From the NCBI RefSeq assembly GCF_002531575.1, contig NZ_NWTI01000036.1, positions 1-38,148 on the forward strand: a stretch of DNA of 38,148 nucleotides, read 5' to 3'. Numbering within the stretch: position 1 is the first letter of the stretch; each line of letters starts with the position of its first letter. The translations under genes were made by a program, and so were the position numbers. This document shows, one piece after another, positions 24,233 through 32,864 of this stretch. A model generated the notes under the pieces. That model was not told where the DNA came from. It did not search any database and saw nothing but the letters and a program-made list of their open reading frames with translations. The stretch comes from Bradyrhizobium sp. Y36 (GTDB lineage: Bacteria > Pseudomonadota > Alphaproteobacteria > Rhizobiales > Xanthobacteraceae).

Positions 24233-24858
24233 CGCAGAACTCCCAGGAGATAGACGAAGGTGAAGACGCCGATCCAGACCACGTCGAGGAAATGCCAGAA
24301 CATCGACAGGCACATCAGGCGGCGGCGGTTGGCTTCGATCAGGCCGAACTTCTGCACCTGTACCATCAGCGTCACCAGCCAGATCAGGCCGCAGGAGACG
24401 TGCAGGCCGTGGGTGCCGACCAGGGTGAAGAACGCCGACAGGAAGGCGCTGCGCTGGGGCGTGGCGCCTTCATGGATCATGTGGGCGAACTCGGTGAGCT
24501 CGATGCCGATGAAGGCGAGGCCGAACAGGCCGGTGATCGCCAGCCAGACTTGCGTCTGCGCGACCTTGTTCTGCTGCATCGTCAGCATCGCAAAGCCGTA
24601 GGTGATCGACGACAGCAACAGCATCGAGGTGTTCACCGCAACCAGGTTCAGGTCGAACAGGTCCTTCGGCGCCGGGCCGGCGGCGTAGTTGCCGCCGAGC
24701 ACGCCGAAGGTGGCGAACAGGATCGCGAAGATGAGACAGTCGCTCATCAGATAGATCCAGAAGCCGAGCGAGGTGCTCCAGCCTTCCGGATGCGGATGTT
24801 CGTCGGCGAGGTAGAAGACCGGCTCGCCGGTCTGCGAGGGATTGACGGCGACAGTCAT
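24229..24858 (-). CDS. cyoC: Cytochrome o/quinol oxidase subunit III
   Basis: Protein of 209 residues with five membrane segments, as usual for CyoC. The N-terminus FYLADEHPHPEGWSTSLGFW and the LMSDCLIFAILFATFGVL segment, TMQQNKVAQTQVWLAITGLF and the end HFLDVVWIGVFTFVYLLG match the family closely. Non-catalytic, inner-membrane subunit that stabilises subunit I. The ATG follows the subunit I stop with no gap. Corresponds to coxY. Confidence 0.97.
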   Translation of the reverse strand: MTVAVNPSQTGEPVFYLADEHPHPEGWSTSLGFWIYLMSDCLIFAILFATFGVLGGNYAAGPAPKDLFDLNLVAVNTSMLLLSSITYGFAMLTMQQNKVAQTQVWLAITGLFGLAFIGIELTEFAHMIHEGATPQRSAFLSAFFTLVGTHGLHVSCGLIWLVTLMVQVQKFGLIEANRRRLMCLSMFWHFLDVVWIGVFTFVYLLGVLR

Positions 24859-26856
24859 TTACTTGGCTCCGGCGAGCAGTTTGGTGCGCGCGTCCTCGGT
24901 CCGGATGACGTCTTCAGCCGGAATGTCGAAGTCGCGGTGATAGTTGAAGGTGTGACCGATGCCGACGACGAGCAGCCCGGCGAAGCTCAATGCGGCCAGC
25001 CACCACATGTACCAGATCAGGCCGAAGCCCATCGCGGTGGCGAGGCCGGCGAGGATGATGCCGGTGCCGGTGCTGCTGGGCATGTGGATCGGCTTGAATC
25101 CGGTGAGCGGACGCTGGTAGCCACGGCGCTTCATGTCCCACCACGCGTCATTGTCGTGAACGACGGGGGTGAAGGCGAAGTTGTAATCCGGCGGCGGCGA
25201 GGAGGTCGCCCATTCCAGCGTGCGCGCGTCCCAGGGATCGCCGGTGACGTCCTTGAGCTGCTCGCGCCTGAGGAAGCTGACCGCGAACTGCATCAGCATG
25301 CTGAGGATGCCGAGCAGGACGAGGAAGGCACCGATGGCGGCGATGACGAACCAGATCTGCAGGGACGGATCGTCGAACACGCGCAGGCGGCGGGTCACCC
25401 CCATCAGGCCGAGCACGTAGAGCGGCATGAAGGCGAGGTAGAAGCCGGTGACCCAGAACCAGAACGACATCTTGCCCCAGAACGGATCGAGCTTGAAGCC
25501 GAACGCCTTCGGGAACCAGTAGGAGATGCCGGCGAACGCGCCGAACACCACGCCGCCGATGATCACGTTGTGGAAGTGCGCGATCAGGAACAGGCTGTTG
25601 TGCAGCACGAAGTCGGCCGGCGGCACCGCGAGCAGCACGCCGGTCATGCCGCCGATCACGAAGGTCAGCATGAAGGCGATCGTCCACATCATCGGCAATT
25701 CGTAGCGGATGCGGCCGCGATACATCGTGAACAGCCAGTTGAACATCTTCGCGCCCGTCGGGATCGAGATGATCATCGTGGTGATGCCGAAGAACGAGTT
25801 GACGCTGGCGCCGGAGCCCATCGTGAAGAAGTGATGCAGCCAGACCAGGTACGACAGGATGGTGATGACGACCGTGGCGTAGACCATCGAGGTGTAGCCG
25901 AACAGCCGCTTGCCGGAGAAGGTCGAGGTCACCTCCGAGAAGATGCCGAAGGCCGGCAGAACCAGGATGTAGACTTCAGGATGGCCCCAGATCCAGATCA
26001 GGTTCACGTACATCATCGGGCTGCCGCCGAAATCGTTCGTGAAGAAGTTGGTGCCGACGTAGCGATCGAGCGAGAGCAGGGCGAGCACGACGGTCAGGAC
26101 CGGGAAGGAGGCGACGATCAGGACGTTGGTGCAGAGCGAGGTCCAGGTGAACACCGGCATCTTCATCATGGTCATGCCGGGACAGCGCAGCTTGACGATG
26201 GTGCAGATCAGGTTGATGCCGGACAGCGTCGTTCCGACGCCGGCGACCTGCAGCGCCCAGATGTAATAGTCGACGCCGACGTCGGGACTGTAGCCGATGT
26301 TCGACAGCGGCGGGTAAGCCAGCCAGCCGGTGCGGGCGAACTCGCCGATGAACAGCGAGGCCATCACCAGCACCGCGCCGCCGACCGTCATCCAGAAGCT
26401 GAAATTGTTCAGGAACGGGAACGACACGTCGCGCGCGCCGATCTGCAGCGGCACGACGTAGTTCATCAGGCCGGTGACCAGCGGCATCGCCACGAAGAAG
26501 ATCATGATCACGCCGTGGGCGGTGAAGACCTGATCGTAGTGATGAGCGTTGAGATAGCCTTCGGAGCCGCCAAAGGCGAGCATCTGCTGGCCGCGCATCA
26601 TCAGCGCGTCGGCAAAGCCCCGCAGCAGCATCACGATGCCGAGGATCATGTACATGATGCCGATGCGCTTGTGGTCCACCGTGGTGAACCATTCGCGCCA
26701 GAGATAGCCCCACAGGCGGAAATAGGTGAGACCGCCGAGCAGCGCGGCGCCGCCGAGCGCGACCACGGCGAAAGTACCGACGACGATCGGCTCGTGCAGC
26801 GGCAGAGATTCGAAGCCGAGCCGGCCGAAGATGAACTTGAGAAGATCAGGAGACAT
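24859..26856 (-). CDS. cyoB: Cytochrome o/quinol oxidase subunit I
   Basis: Catalytic subunit of 665 residues, a heme-copper oxidase with about 15 membrane segments. Ligands are visible: the low-spin heme His in QVFTAHGVIMIFFVA, the CuB His with the cross-linked Tyr in WGHPEVYILVLPAFG, the CuB pair in LVWLHHFFTMG and the two heme ligands in IAHFHNVIIGG. It oxidises ubiquinol, reduces oxygen to water and pumps protons. No heme O synthase (cyoE) gene is in the operon, and SURF1 is, so the heme type could be b, o or a; the related coxWXYZ enzyme of Bradyrhizobium was described as bb3. Starts 12 bases after the subunit II stop. Confidence 0.98.
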   Translation of the reverse strand: MSPDLLKFIFGRLGFESLPLHEPIVVGTFAVVALGGAALLGGLTYFRLWGYLWREWFTTVDHKRIGIMYMILGIVMLLRGFADALMMRGQQMLAFGGSEGYLNAHHYDQVFTAHGVIMIFFVAMPLVTGLMNYVVPLQIGARDVSFPFLNNFSFWMTVGGAVLVMASLFIGEFARTGWLAYPPLSNIGYSPDVGVDYYIWALQVAGVGTTLSGINLICTIVKLRCPGMTMMKMPVFTWTSLCTNVLIVASFPVLTVVLALLSLDRYVGTNFFTNDFGGSPMMYVNLIWIWGHPEVYILVLPAFGIFSEVTSTFSGKRLFGYTSMVYATVVITILSYLVWLHHFFTMGSGASVNSFFGITTMIISIPTGAKMFNWLFTMYRGRIRYELPMMWTIAFMLTFVIGGMTGVLLAVPPADFVLHNSLFLIAHFHNVIIGGVVFGAFAGISYWFPKAFGFKLDPFWGKMSFWFWVTGFYLAFMPLYVLGLMGVTRRLRVFDDPSLQIWFVIAAIGAFLVLLGILSMLMQFAVSFLRREQLKDVTGDPWDARTLEWATSSPPPDYNFAFTPVVHDNDAWWDMKRRGYQRPLTGFKPIHMPSSTGTGIILAGLATAMGFGLIWYMWWLAALSFAGLLVVGIGHTFNYHRDFDIPAEDVIRTEDARTKLLAGAK

Positions 26857-26868
26857 GCGGGGATCTCT

Positions 26869-28029
26869 TTAGGAATCTGACTTCGGACGCAGTCCGAGGA
26901 AGAAGGACGAGGACTTCAGCGGTGCGAAGGTCGGCCGCTTCAGGCCGGCGCCGGTGAGCGGCGCAATGTCGATCGGAGCCTTGATCGACGCCGTGGTCTG
27001 TCCCTGCGGCGCATCCGGCGTGCAGGTGCCGGCGACGAAGGCCGGCTCGGGCCCGAGCGGGGCGCCGCGGCGGGCGTATTTGTCGTAGGTGAGCGGCAGG
27101 GTGTTGTTCAGGCCCTCATGGCCGTTGCCGCCCTTGGCGTCGATCGCCATCATCTCGCTCTGGCACATCTTGCCGGTCTCGACGCACATGTTGAGGATCA
27201 GGCGGTAGAGGTCGGCATCGACGGTGCCCCAGCGCCGAACCGGCTCGTTCTGGCTGGGCTTCTCGAGCTGGAGATATTCGGCGCGGCCGAGCGCGCCGCC
27301 GGCGGATTTGGCGCTGGCGATCCAGGCGTCAAAGCCCTTGTCGTCGAGTCCCCTAAAGTTGAAGTGCATGCCGGAGAAGCCGGCGCCGCTGTAGTTCGCC
27401 GAAAAGCCCTTGTACGAGCCGGCGTGATTGACGACGGCGTGGAGCTTGGTCTCCATGCCCGGCATCGCGTAGATCTGGCCGGCGAGCGCGGGGATGTAGA
27501 ACGAGTTCATCACCGAGGATGCGGTGATGCGGAAGTTGATCGGACGATCGACCGGAGCTGCGAGCTCGTTGACGGTGGCGATGCCGTAGTCCGGGTAGAT
27601 GAAGAGCCACTTCCAGTCGAGCGCGACGACGTCGACCTCGAGCGGGGCCTTGGACTGATCCACCGCGCGGTCGGCATGGATGCGGCCGAGCGTGCGATAG
27701 GGGTCGAGCAGATGCGTGCCCATCCAGGTCAGCGCGCCCAGGCAGACGATGATCAACAGCGGCGCCGACCAGATCACCAGCTCGAGCGCGGTCGAGTGGT
27801 CCCATTCCGGCTCGTAGCGGGCCTCGGTGTTGGACTGGCGATAACGCCAGGCGAACAGCACGGTCAGCGCCATCACGGGGACGACGATCAGGAGCATCAG
27901 GACGGTGGAGATGATGACGAGGTCGCGCTGCTGGGCAGCGATATCGCCGGCTGGCGCCAGCACGACGTAGTCGCAGCCGCTGAGCGCGGCAGCCAGAGGT
28001 AGTAGCGCCAGGATCTTGAGACGAGACAC
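26869..28029 (-). CDS. cyoA: Cytochrome o/quinol oxidase subunit II
   Basis: Protein of 386 residues from a GTG at 28029. The N-terminus MSRLKILALLPLAAALSGCD carries a lipobox (LSGC, Cys19), so it is a lipoprotein, followed by two membrane segments (VIISTVLMLLIVVPVMALTV and ALELVIWSAPLLIIVCLGAL). The periplasmic cupredoxin domain lacks the CuA ligand pattern (no CxxxC followed by His and Met); instead SGAGFSGMHFNFRG is present. This identifies a quinol, not cytochrome c, oxidase. Longer than E. coli CyoA because of a C-terminal extension after YDKYARRG. First gene of the operon; the divergent promoter region has a 23-bp palindrome. Corresponds to coxW. Confidence 0.97.
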   Translation of the reverse strand: MSRLKILALLPLAAALSGCDYVVLAPAGDIAAQQRDLVIISTVLMLLIVVPVMALTVLFAWRYRQSNTEARYEPEWDHSTALELVIWSAPLLIIVCLGALTWMGTHLLDPYRTLGRIHADRAVDQSKAPLEVDVVALDWKWLFIYPDYGIATVNELAAPVDRPINFRITASSVMNSFYIPALAGQIYAMPGMETKLHAVVNHAGSYKGFSANYSGAGFSGMHFNFRGLDDKGFDAWIASAKSAGGALGRAEYLQLEKPSQNEPVRRWGTVDADLYRLILNMCVETGKMCQSEMMAIDAKGGNGHEGLNNTLPLTYDKYARRGAPLGPEPAFVAGTCTPDAPQGQTTASIKAPIDIAPLTGAGLKRPTFAPLKSSSFFLGLRPKSDS

Positions 28030-28095
28030 GGGCCGAGCCTTTGAGAATGAGTTTCTTTTGCGGGGCCAACGGGTAGCTGCGGCGCAGCAATCCGG

Positions 28096-28118
28096 ACATT
28101 GGACAATTTGTCCAATGT
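28096..28118. promoter_or_regulatory. 23-bp perfect palindrome between cyoA and the MFS gene
   Basis: ACATTGGACAA, a central T at 28107, then TTGTCCAATGT: 11-bp perfect arms. It lies 67 bases from the cyoA start and 92 bases from the divergent MFS start, with no T run, so it is an operator candidate and not a terminator. It does not match the FixK/FNR box (TTGAT-N4-ATCAA). Confidence 0.65.
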
Positions 28119-28209
28119 TGCAGTGCGGAATGTTGGGTCAGACAAGGTCAGCTTGCCTGGCGCCCCGCCGGGCGGTCGGCTTTGTTTTCAGGACGTTAAG
28201 GGCGCACGA

Positions 28210-29562
28210 ATGGCGACGGCACAGACCCCCGCAATGGCAGATCTCCACTCGGGCGAGCACGGCCATGACCAGGCCAGTCCCGGCGAGATCGCCATCGGCG
28301 TCATCATCGGCCGCACCTCGGAGTTCTTCGACTTCTTCGTCTTCGCGATTGCCTCGGTGATCGTGTTCCCGCGTCTGGTGTTCCCGTTCGCGAGCGAGCT
28401 GACCGGCACCCTCTATTCTTTCATGATCTTCGCGCTGGCCTTCATGGCCCGGCCGATCGGCACCGTCATTTTCATGACGGTCGACCGTGCCTACGGCAAG
28501 ACTGCCAAGCTGATTTCGGCGCTGTTCCTGCTCGGCACCGCCACCGTGGCACTCGCGTTCCTGCCCGGCTATCACGACATCGGCGTCGCCGCGATCTGGT
28601 TGCTGGCGCTGGCGCGTATCGCGCAGGGTCTGGCCTGGGGCGGTGCCTGGGACGGCATGGCTTCGCTGCTGGCGCTGAACGCGCCGGCCTCGCAGCGCGG
28701 CTGGTACGCGATGGTGCCGCAGCTCGGAGCGCCGCTGGGCCTGATCGTGGCGAGCGCGCTGTTCGCTTATTTCGCCGGCAACCTCTCGGCCGAGGATTTC
28801 TTCGACTGGGGCTGGCGCTATCCGTTCTTCGTCGCATTCGCCATCAACGTCGTGGCGCTGTTCGCGCGCCTGCGCATGGTGACGACGGAGGAATATTCCT
28901 CGCTGTTCGAGACGCGCGAATTGCAGCCGGCGCGCATTTCCGAGACGGTGGCCCGCGAAGGCCAGAACATCATGCTCGGTGCGTTCGCGCCGCTGGCGAG
29001 CTTTGCGCTGTTCCACATGGTCACCGTGTTTCCGCTGTCCTGGGTGTTCCTGTTCACCCGCGAAAGCCCGGTGCGCTTCCTCATCATCGAGATCGTCGCC
29101 GCCGTGTTCGGCGTCGGCGCGATCGTGGCCTCCGGCATCATCGCCGACCGCGTGGGACGCAAATCGCTGCTGATGGGATCGGCGATCGCGATCGCGATCT
29201 ATAGCGGCTTTGCCCCGCAGTTGCTCGACGCCGGCGCGTTCGGCGAGACCATCTACATGGTGATCGGCTTCATCCTGCTCGGCCTGTCGTTCGGCCAGTC
29301 CTCCGGCGCGATCGCCTCGAACTTCAAGCAGGCCTACCGCTACACAGCGTCAGCGCTGACCTCGGACATGGCCTGGCTGTTCGGCGCCGGCTTCGCGCCG
29401 CTGGTCGCGCTGCTGCTCGCCACCAATCTCGGCGTCATCGCCTCGGGTGCGTATCTGCTCTCGGGCGCGTTCTGGACGCTGCTCGCACTCTGGCTCAGCG
29501 GCCAGCGCGAGGCCGGCGACATGGACGCGGGCACACAAGCCACGTCCCGCGGGCAGGAATAA
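28210..29562 (+). CDS. MFS transporter, metabolite:H+ symporter-like
   Basis: Protein of 450 residues with about 12 membrane segments. GVIIGRTSEFFDFFVFAIAS in the first helix is the pattern of the metabolite:H+ symporter branch (alpha-ketoglutarate, shikimate, proline permeases), supported by ALAFMARPIGTVIFMTVDRA (motif A-like loop), LALARIAQGLAWGGAWDG and DRVGRKSLLMGSA (second motif A). The start at 28210 (MATAQTPAMADLHSGEHGHD) has AAGGG upstream; a TTG at 28099 inside the palindrome is rejected. It imports a small organic acid or related solute; substrate unknown. Divergent from the oxidase operon and followed, 48 bases on, by a cytochrome c gene. Confidence 0.93.
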   Translation: MATAQTPAMADLHSGEHGHDQASPGEIAIGVIIGRTSEFFDFFVFAIASVIVFPRLVFPFASELTGTLYSFMIFALAFMARPIGTVIFMTVDRAYGKTAKLISALFLLGTATVALAFLPGYHDIGVAAIWLLALARIAQGLAWGGAWDGMASLLALNAPASQRGWYAMVPQLGAPLGLIVASALFAYFAGNLSAEDFFDWGWRYPFFVAFAINVVALFARLRMVTTEEYSSLFETRELQPARISETVAREGQNIMLGAFAPLASFALFHMVTVFPLSWVFLFTRESPVRFLIIEIVAAVFGVGAIVASGIIADRVGRKSLLMGSAIAIAIYSGFAPQLLDAGAFGETIYMVIGFILLGLSFGQSSGAIASNFKQAYRYTASALTSDMAWLFGAGFAPLVALLLATNLGVIASGAYLLSGAFWTLLALWLSGQREAGDMDAGTQATSRGQE

Positions 29563-29610
29563 ATCTTCGGCCGGGCGATCCTGTTTGCGGTCATGCAAGC
29601 AGGAGATGCC

Positions 29611-30012
29611 ATGAACGCCCGGCCCGGTTCCGTCCCTTCGCGAAGCTCTGCACGCTCGGTCCTCGCGGCGATCGCCATTACGATTGCCGGCGCGAGCGGG
29701 CTGGCCCATGCCAGCGGTGACGTCGCGCGCGGTCAGACGCTCTACAAGGGCTGCGCGGATTGTCATTCGATCAACGAGAATGCGGTCGGCCCGATGCACA
29801 GGGGCGTGGTCGGACGCAAGGCGGGCAGCGTTCCCGGCTATGACTATTCGCCCGACCTGAAGGCATCGGGAATCGTCTGGACCGAAGAAAACCTCGACAA
29901 ATGGCTGGCGGAGCCGCAGGCCATGGTGCCCGAGACGAAGATGTTCTTCGATGTGCCCGACGCGCAGGACCGCGCGGATATCATCGCGTATCTGAAGGCG
30001 AAGGCGCGGTAG
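29611..30012 (+). CDS. Periplasmic class I cytochrome c
   Basis: Protein of 133 residues. The start at 29611 is set by AGGAG five bases upstream; an ATG at 29593 lacks one. A signal peptide (SVLAAIAITIAGASGLAHA) precedes the mature part SGDVARGQTLYKGCADCHSI. Heme is bound through C48 and C51 with His52 as ligand, and Met111 in PETKMFF is the likely sixth ligand, as in cytochrome c2 and mitochondrial c. GYDYSPDLKASGIVWTEENL is typical of the c2 fold. Soluble electron carrier, or a subunit-like donor to an oxidase or acceptor from a dehydrogenase. Probably co-transcribed with the MFS gene. Confidence 0.95.
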   Translation: MNARPGSVPSRSSARSVLAAIAITIAGASGLAHASGDVARGQTLYKGCADCHSINENAVGPMHRGVVGRKAGSVPGYDYSPDLKASGIVWTEENLDKWLAEPQAMVPETKMFFDVPDAQDRADIIAYLKAKAR

Positions 30013-30032
30013 GGCGGCAGAACAGCTCGCGC

Positions 30033-30124
30033 AGGGTGGGCAAAGGCGCGTAAGCGCCGTGCCCACGACCTCGTGCCATCATTGAGAGATGGTGGGCACG
30101 GCGCGATGCGCCTTTGCCCACCCT
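30033..30124. repeat. Palindromic repeat, family F
   Basis: AGGGTGGGCAAAGGCGC ... GCGCCTTTGCCCACCCT are perfectly complementary ends; the inner part has CGTGCCCAC / GTGGGCACG. It starts 21 bases after the cytochrome c stop. A lone arm lies at 32564-32580. A CCCGGG-family hairpin follows at about 30150-30182. Confidence 0.9.
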
Positions 30125-30198
30125 ACGGCACTTCTTTCTCGATCGAGATCCCGGGTTCGCGCTAAGCGCGCCCCGGGATGACGCGCGCTTCCCGCGCG

Positions 30199-31698
30199 TC
30201 AGTCCGCCACGATCTTCACGCGGTCGCGCACCTTGACCTGCGCGGTGCGATCGAGTCCGTTCAGCACGCGAAAACGCTCGGCGGGATGATCGACGCCGGC
30301 CATGCGGTGGGAGAGCGATTCCACGGTGTCGCCGGGCTGCACGGTGATGACCTTGATGCGCAGCGGCCGGGCGGCCTGGATCTCGTCGAGGGTCAGGCGG
30401 CGGAATGAATTCACGGTCTCGCGCGCATTGCGCTCGCTCTCGGTCGACTTCTGCCGCGTCGCGAAGATGAAGCGGTAGACGTCGCTGCCGAAACGCAGCG
30501 CGTACACCTTGAACTGCCACTGGTCGCCCTTGGCGGTGGCGGACGCGGCCGGGAAGCCGTTGATGTTGATATCTTCGGTGGACGCCTTCTCGACGCCCTC
30601 CATCCAGCCCGAATTGAGGTAGTCGCCGAGCGATTGCTCGGCCGGCACGCGCACCACGTCGAAGCGCATCGCCTGCGCGCCGCCTTCGCGCACGCCGATC
30701 ACGGCCTGGGCGGTGTTGTCGAGCGTGAAATTGTCCGGCGCCTGGAAGGTGAAGCCGAGCTTCGGATGCAGGAAACGGCGGCCACGCACGAAACCTTCGC
30801 TGGGATCTTCGCCGTAGACGAGGTTGTCGATCGCCGCGAGATAGCTCTCGCGGTCGCGCTCGGCGCCTTCGGGCGCAGTGTATTGCCGCGCGATATTCTG
30901 CGCGTTCTGCACGCGCTCCGGGGTCGCCGGATGCGACGAGGTGAAATCCTGCGCGCGCGGATCGAGCGAGCTCTTGCCGGCCTTCAGCTCGGCATTGCGT
31001 TCCATCGCCGAGAGGAAGCGGGCCGCACCATAAGGGTCGAAATGCGCCTTGGCGGAGATGCCGACCCCGATGCCGTCGGCCTCGAACTCCTGCTTGCGCG
31101 AAAAGCTCGCCATGGTGAGCTTGGTCTTGGCCAGCGCGAGCGCGGTGAGGTCGGGGTCGTTGCTCATGTCGGTGACGACGCGGGTGACGATCGCGGCCTG
31201 GCGCGCCTGGTCCTCGCGCATCGCGGCGTGCTTGGACAGCACATGCGCCATCTCGTGGCTGAGCACGGAGGACAGTTCCGAGGTGTCGCTGGCGAGCGCG
31301 AGCAGGCCACGCGTGACATAGAGCTGGCCGTTCGGGAGCGCGAAGGCGTTCACCGCGCCGGAATTGAGGATGGTGACCTTGTAGCCCTGGTCGGGACGGT
31401 CGGACGCCGCGACGAGCCGGTCGACGGTCTTGCTGACGAGTGATTCGAGCCTGGGGTCGTCATAGGTGCCGCCATAGCTCGCCAGGATGCGCTCGTGCTC
31501 CTTCTCGGTGGCGGGGGTCTGGGCGACGGCCGGCTTCGGCTTCGGCATGGCGACGGTCGCCGGGACGGCGGCGGTCTGGAACCGGCCCATGTCGCCGCAG
31601 CCCGCCAGCGCCGTGCCCAGCACGAGGCACAGCGCGGCCGGCGCCGCCCGCAGGCGGCGGCGTTCGTTCCGTACGTGCCGTTCTAGCACCCCATTCAC
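30199..31698 (-). CDS. M48-family metalloprotease lipoprotein with LysM domain (BepA/LoiP-like)
   Basis: Protein of 499 residues from a GTG start. A basic N-terminus and hydrophobic stretch end in a lipobox LAGC (Cys34), so it is a lipoprotein of the periplasm. The M48 zinc site is HEMAH (148-152) with the third ligand in EFEAD (Glu206), and SSHPATPERVQNA follows as in periplasmic M48 enzymes. The middle region resembles a photosystem II Mog1/PsbP-like fold (LGFTFQAPDNFTLDNTAQAV). The end (VITVQPGDTVESLSHRMAGV) is a LysM module, which binds peptidoglycan. Likely role: quality control of envelope proteins. It follows the nuclease-fold gene by 27 bases and is probably co-transcribed with it. 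Confidence 0.95.
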   Translation of the reverse strand: MNGVLERHVRNERRRLRAAPAALCLVLGTALAGCGDMGRFQTAAVPATVAMPKPKPAVAQTPATEKEHERILASYGGTYDDPRLESLVSKTVDRLVAASDRPDQGYKVTILNSGAVNAFALPNGQLYVTRGLLALASDTSELSSVLSHEMAHVLSKHAAMREDQARQAAIVTRVVTDMSNDPDLTALALAKTKLTMASFSRKQEFEADGIGVGISAKAHFDPYGAARFLSAMERNAELKAGKSSLDPRAQDFTSSHPATPERVQNAQNIARQYTAPEGAERDRESYLAAIDNLVYGEDPSEGFVRGRRFLHPKLGFTFQAPDNFTLDNTAQAVIGVREGGAQAMRFDVVRVPAEQSLGDYLNSGWMEGVEKASTEDININGFPAASATAKGDQWQFKVYALRFGSDVYRFIFATRQKSTESERNARETVNSFRRLTLDEIQAARPLRIKVITVQPGDTVESLSHRMAGVDHPAERFRVLNGLDRTAQVKVRDRVKIVAD

Positions 31699-31725
31699 GT
31701 CGCTTAACCCGTGCCTGGCCCTTCT

Positions 31726-32496
31726 CTAGGGCCTTACCCCTGTCGGCTCGTGTGCGCCCAGCAACTCGACCTGTCCCACGAGCCGCACATCGATCCGCGG
31801 TCCCGTACTTCCTTCAACCCAGCCCCGGATACGAATACGCTTATTTTCCAAGGACTTAGGGGTTATCCCGGCGCTTTCGAACGCCGGTAACGCGCGCTTT
31901 GAAATAGTCGCGGCGAAGCCCCGTGTCCAGTTTCGCCCGAAGTTGAGGTAGGTCATTGCCCCAGCTTGCCGGACCGACAGGACTTTACCCTCGACCACCA
32001 CAAAGCGCCCGATCCCCGCCAAAATATCGTCCGGACTTTCCGTGTTTTTTATGGCCGACGGGTCAGCCCAGTTGCCCATTTTTTGGCGCCGTGCCTCGGC
32101 CTCCGACGCCATCAGGGCGGCAGCGCAGTCCTTGTCCGTGATCTCGGCGGAGACCAGGGCGTCGCCCTGGGCCAGCAGCATGGCCTGAACGGAGGCCTCG
32201 CTCGCGCCGATGAAGACCAGCGCGCCCTGGCGGCCGTAGCGGTCCGGCGTGTCGTCGGTGCCGTGCAGCGTGACGTCGCGGCCGGCGAGCAGCGAGGTCA
32301 GCGCCTGTTGGGTGTTCGCCGTGGCCTCGATCCCGCTGAGACGGATTTCGCGGCCGTCATCGAGACGGACGCTGCGCGCATCGACGATGGCGGCGACGCG
32401 GCCCTCGCCCTGCGACTCGAACTGGCACGGGCTCGCGAGCGCAGCGCGGCCCGCGAGGAGAACGAATGCGGCGATGAGGTGAAACAGTCGCGTCAC
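31726..32496 (-). CDS. Thermonuclease (SNase)-fold secreted protein, catalytic site altered
   Basis: Protein of 256 residues from a GTG start with a signal peptide (LFHLIAAFVLLAGRAALASP). Residues about 30-145 show the staphylococcal nuclease fold: VAAIVDARSVRLDDGREIRL, SGIEATANTQQALTSLLAGR and DRYGRQGALVFIG. In active enzymes the second segment reads GIDAPE, whose Glu is the general base; here ATAN replaces it, and the first Asp-Gly-Asp is DAR, so activity is doubtful. The Arg in DRYGR is kept. A second OB-like domain follows (VVEGKVLSVRQAGAMTYLNF). Possibly a binding protein derived from a nuclease. First gene of an apparent two-gene unit with the M48 peptidase. Confidence 0.85.
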   Translation of the reverse strand: MTRLFHLIAAFVLLAGRAALASPCQFESQGEGRVAAIVDARSVRLDDGREIRLSGIEATANTQQALTSLLAGRDVTLHGTDDTPDRYGRQGALVFIGASEASVQAMLLAQGDALVSAEITDKDCAAALMASEAEARRQKMGNWADPSAIKNTESPDDILAGIGRFVVVEGKVLSVRQAGAMTYLNFGRNWTRGFAATISKRALPAFESAGITPKSLENKRIRIRGWVEGSTGPRIDVRLVGQVELLGAHEPTGVRP

Positions 32497-32864
32497 GTGA
32501 CCCGGAGAGGTTGCGTTGTGCGATCGTTCTAACCCAAACGTGGCGAACGGCGAAGGGGGGCCGTAGGGTGGGCAAAGCGAAGCGTGCCCGCGTCTTTGCC
32601 AATCGCATGCGGCCTACGGCAGAGCGTGTGGAGCTGCACCGTTGTTTCACACACTCGCAATGACGCGCGGAAAAATCTTGCGTCATTCCACCATTCCGCT
32701 TTGCGGAAAACATCCGCGGCATTCATGCGCGCAACGCGCCTCGCGCTTGCTGCGCTCTTGCGCATGCGGCATGATTGCGGCAACAGCGATTGCCAACAAC
32801 GATCGCCAAGAGCAACAACCAAGCCGCCATCAGAGTACGGCGCGATAACGGGAGGTCTTTTTCG
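32497..32864. other. Divergent intergenic region with repeat fragments
   Basis: 368 bases between the nuclease-fold gene and the binding-protein gene. It contains a lone family F arm (32564-32580), a fragment of family E (CTCGCAATGACGCG, about 32654-32667) and a small hairpin TTCCGCTTTGCGGAA (32694-32708). No gene is seen; the promoter of the binding-protein gene should lie in the last 150 bases but no clear boxes are visible. Confidence 0.6.

Noticed and set aside
24292..26880. A very long open frame (862 codons) on the plus strand
   Set aside because: It lies antisense to cyoB, is made of low-complexity Asp/His/Gln/Arg sequence typical of the reverse of a GC-rich membrane-protein gene, and has no ribosome site.
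28096..28118. FixK/FNR box or terminator
   Set aside because: The half-site spacing (TTG-N11-CAA) is wrong for TTGAT-N4-ATCAA, and there is no T run on either side.
28099..28209. An upstream TTG start giving the MFS transporter 37 extra residues
   Set aside because: The TTG lies inside the palindrome, lacks a ribosome site, and the extra residues are not membrane-transporter-like; ATG at 28210 has AAGGG.
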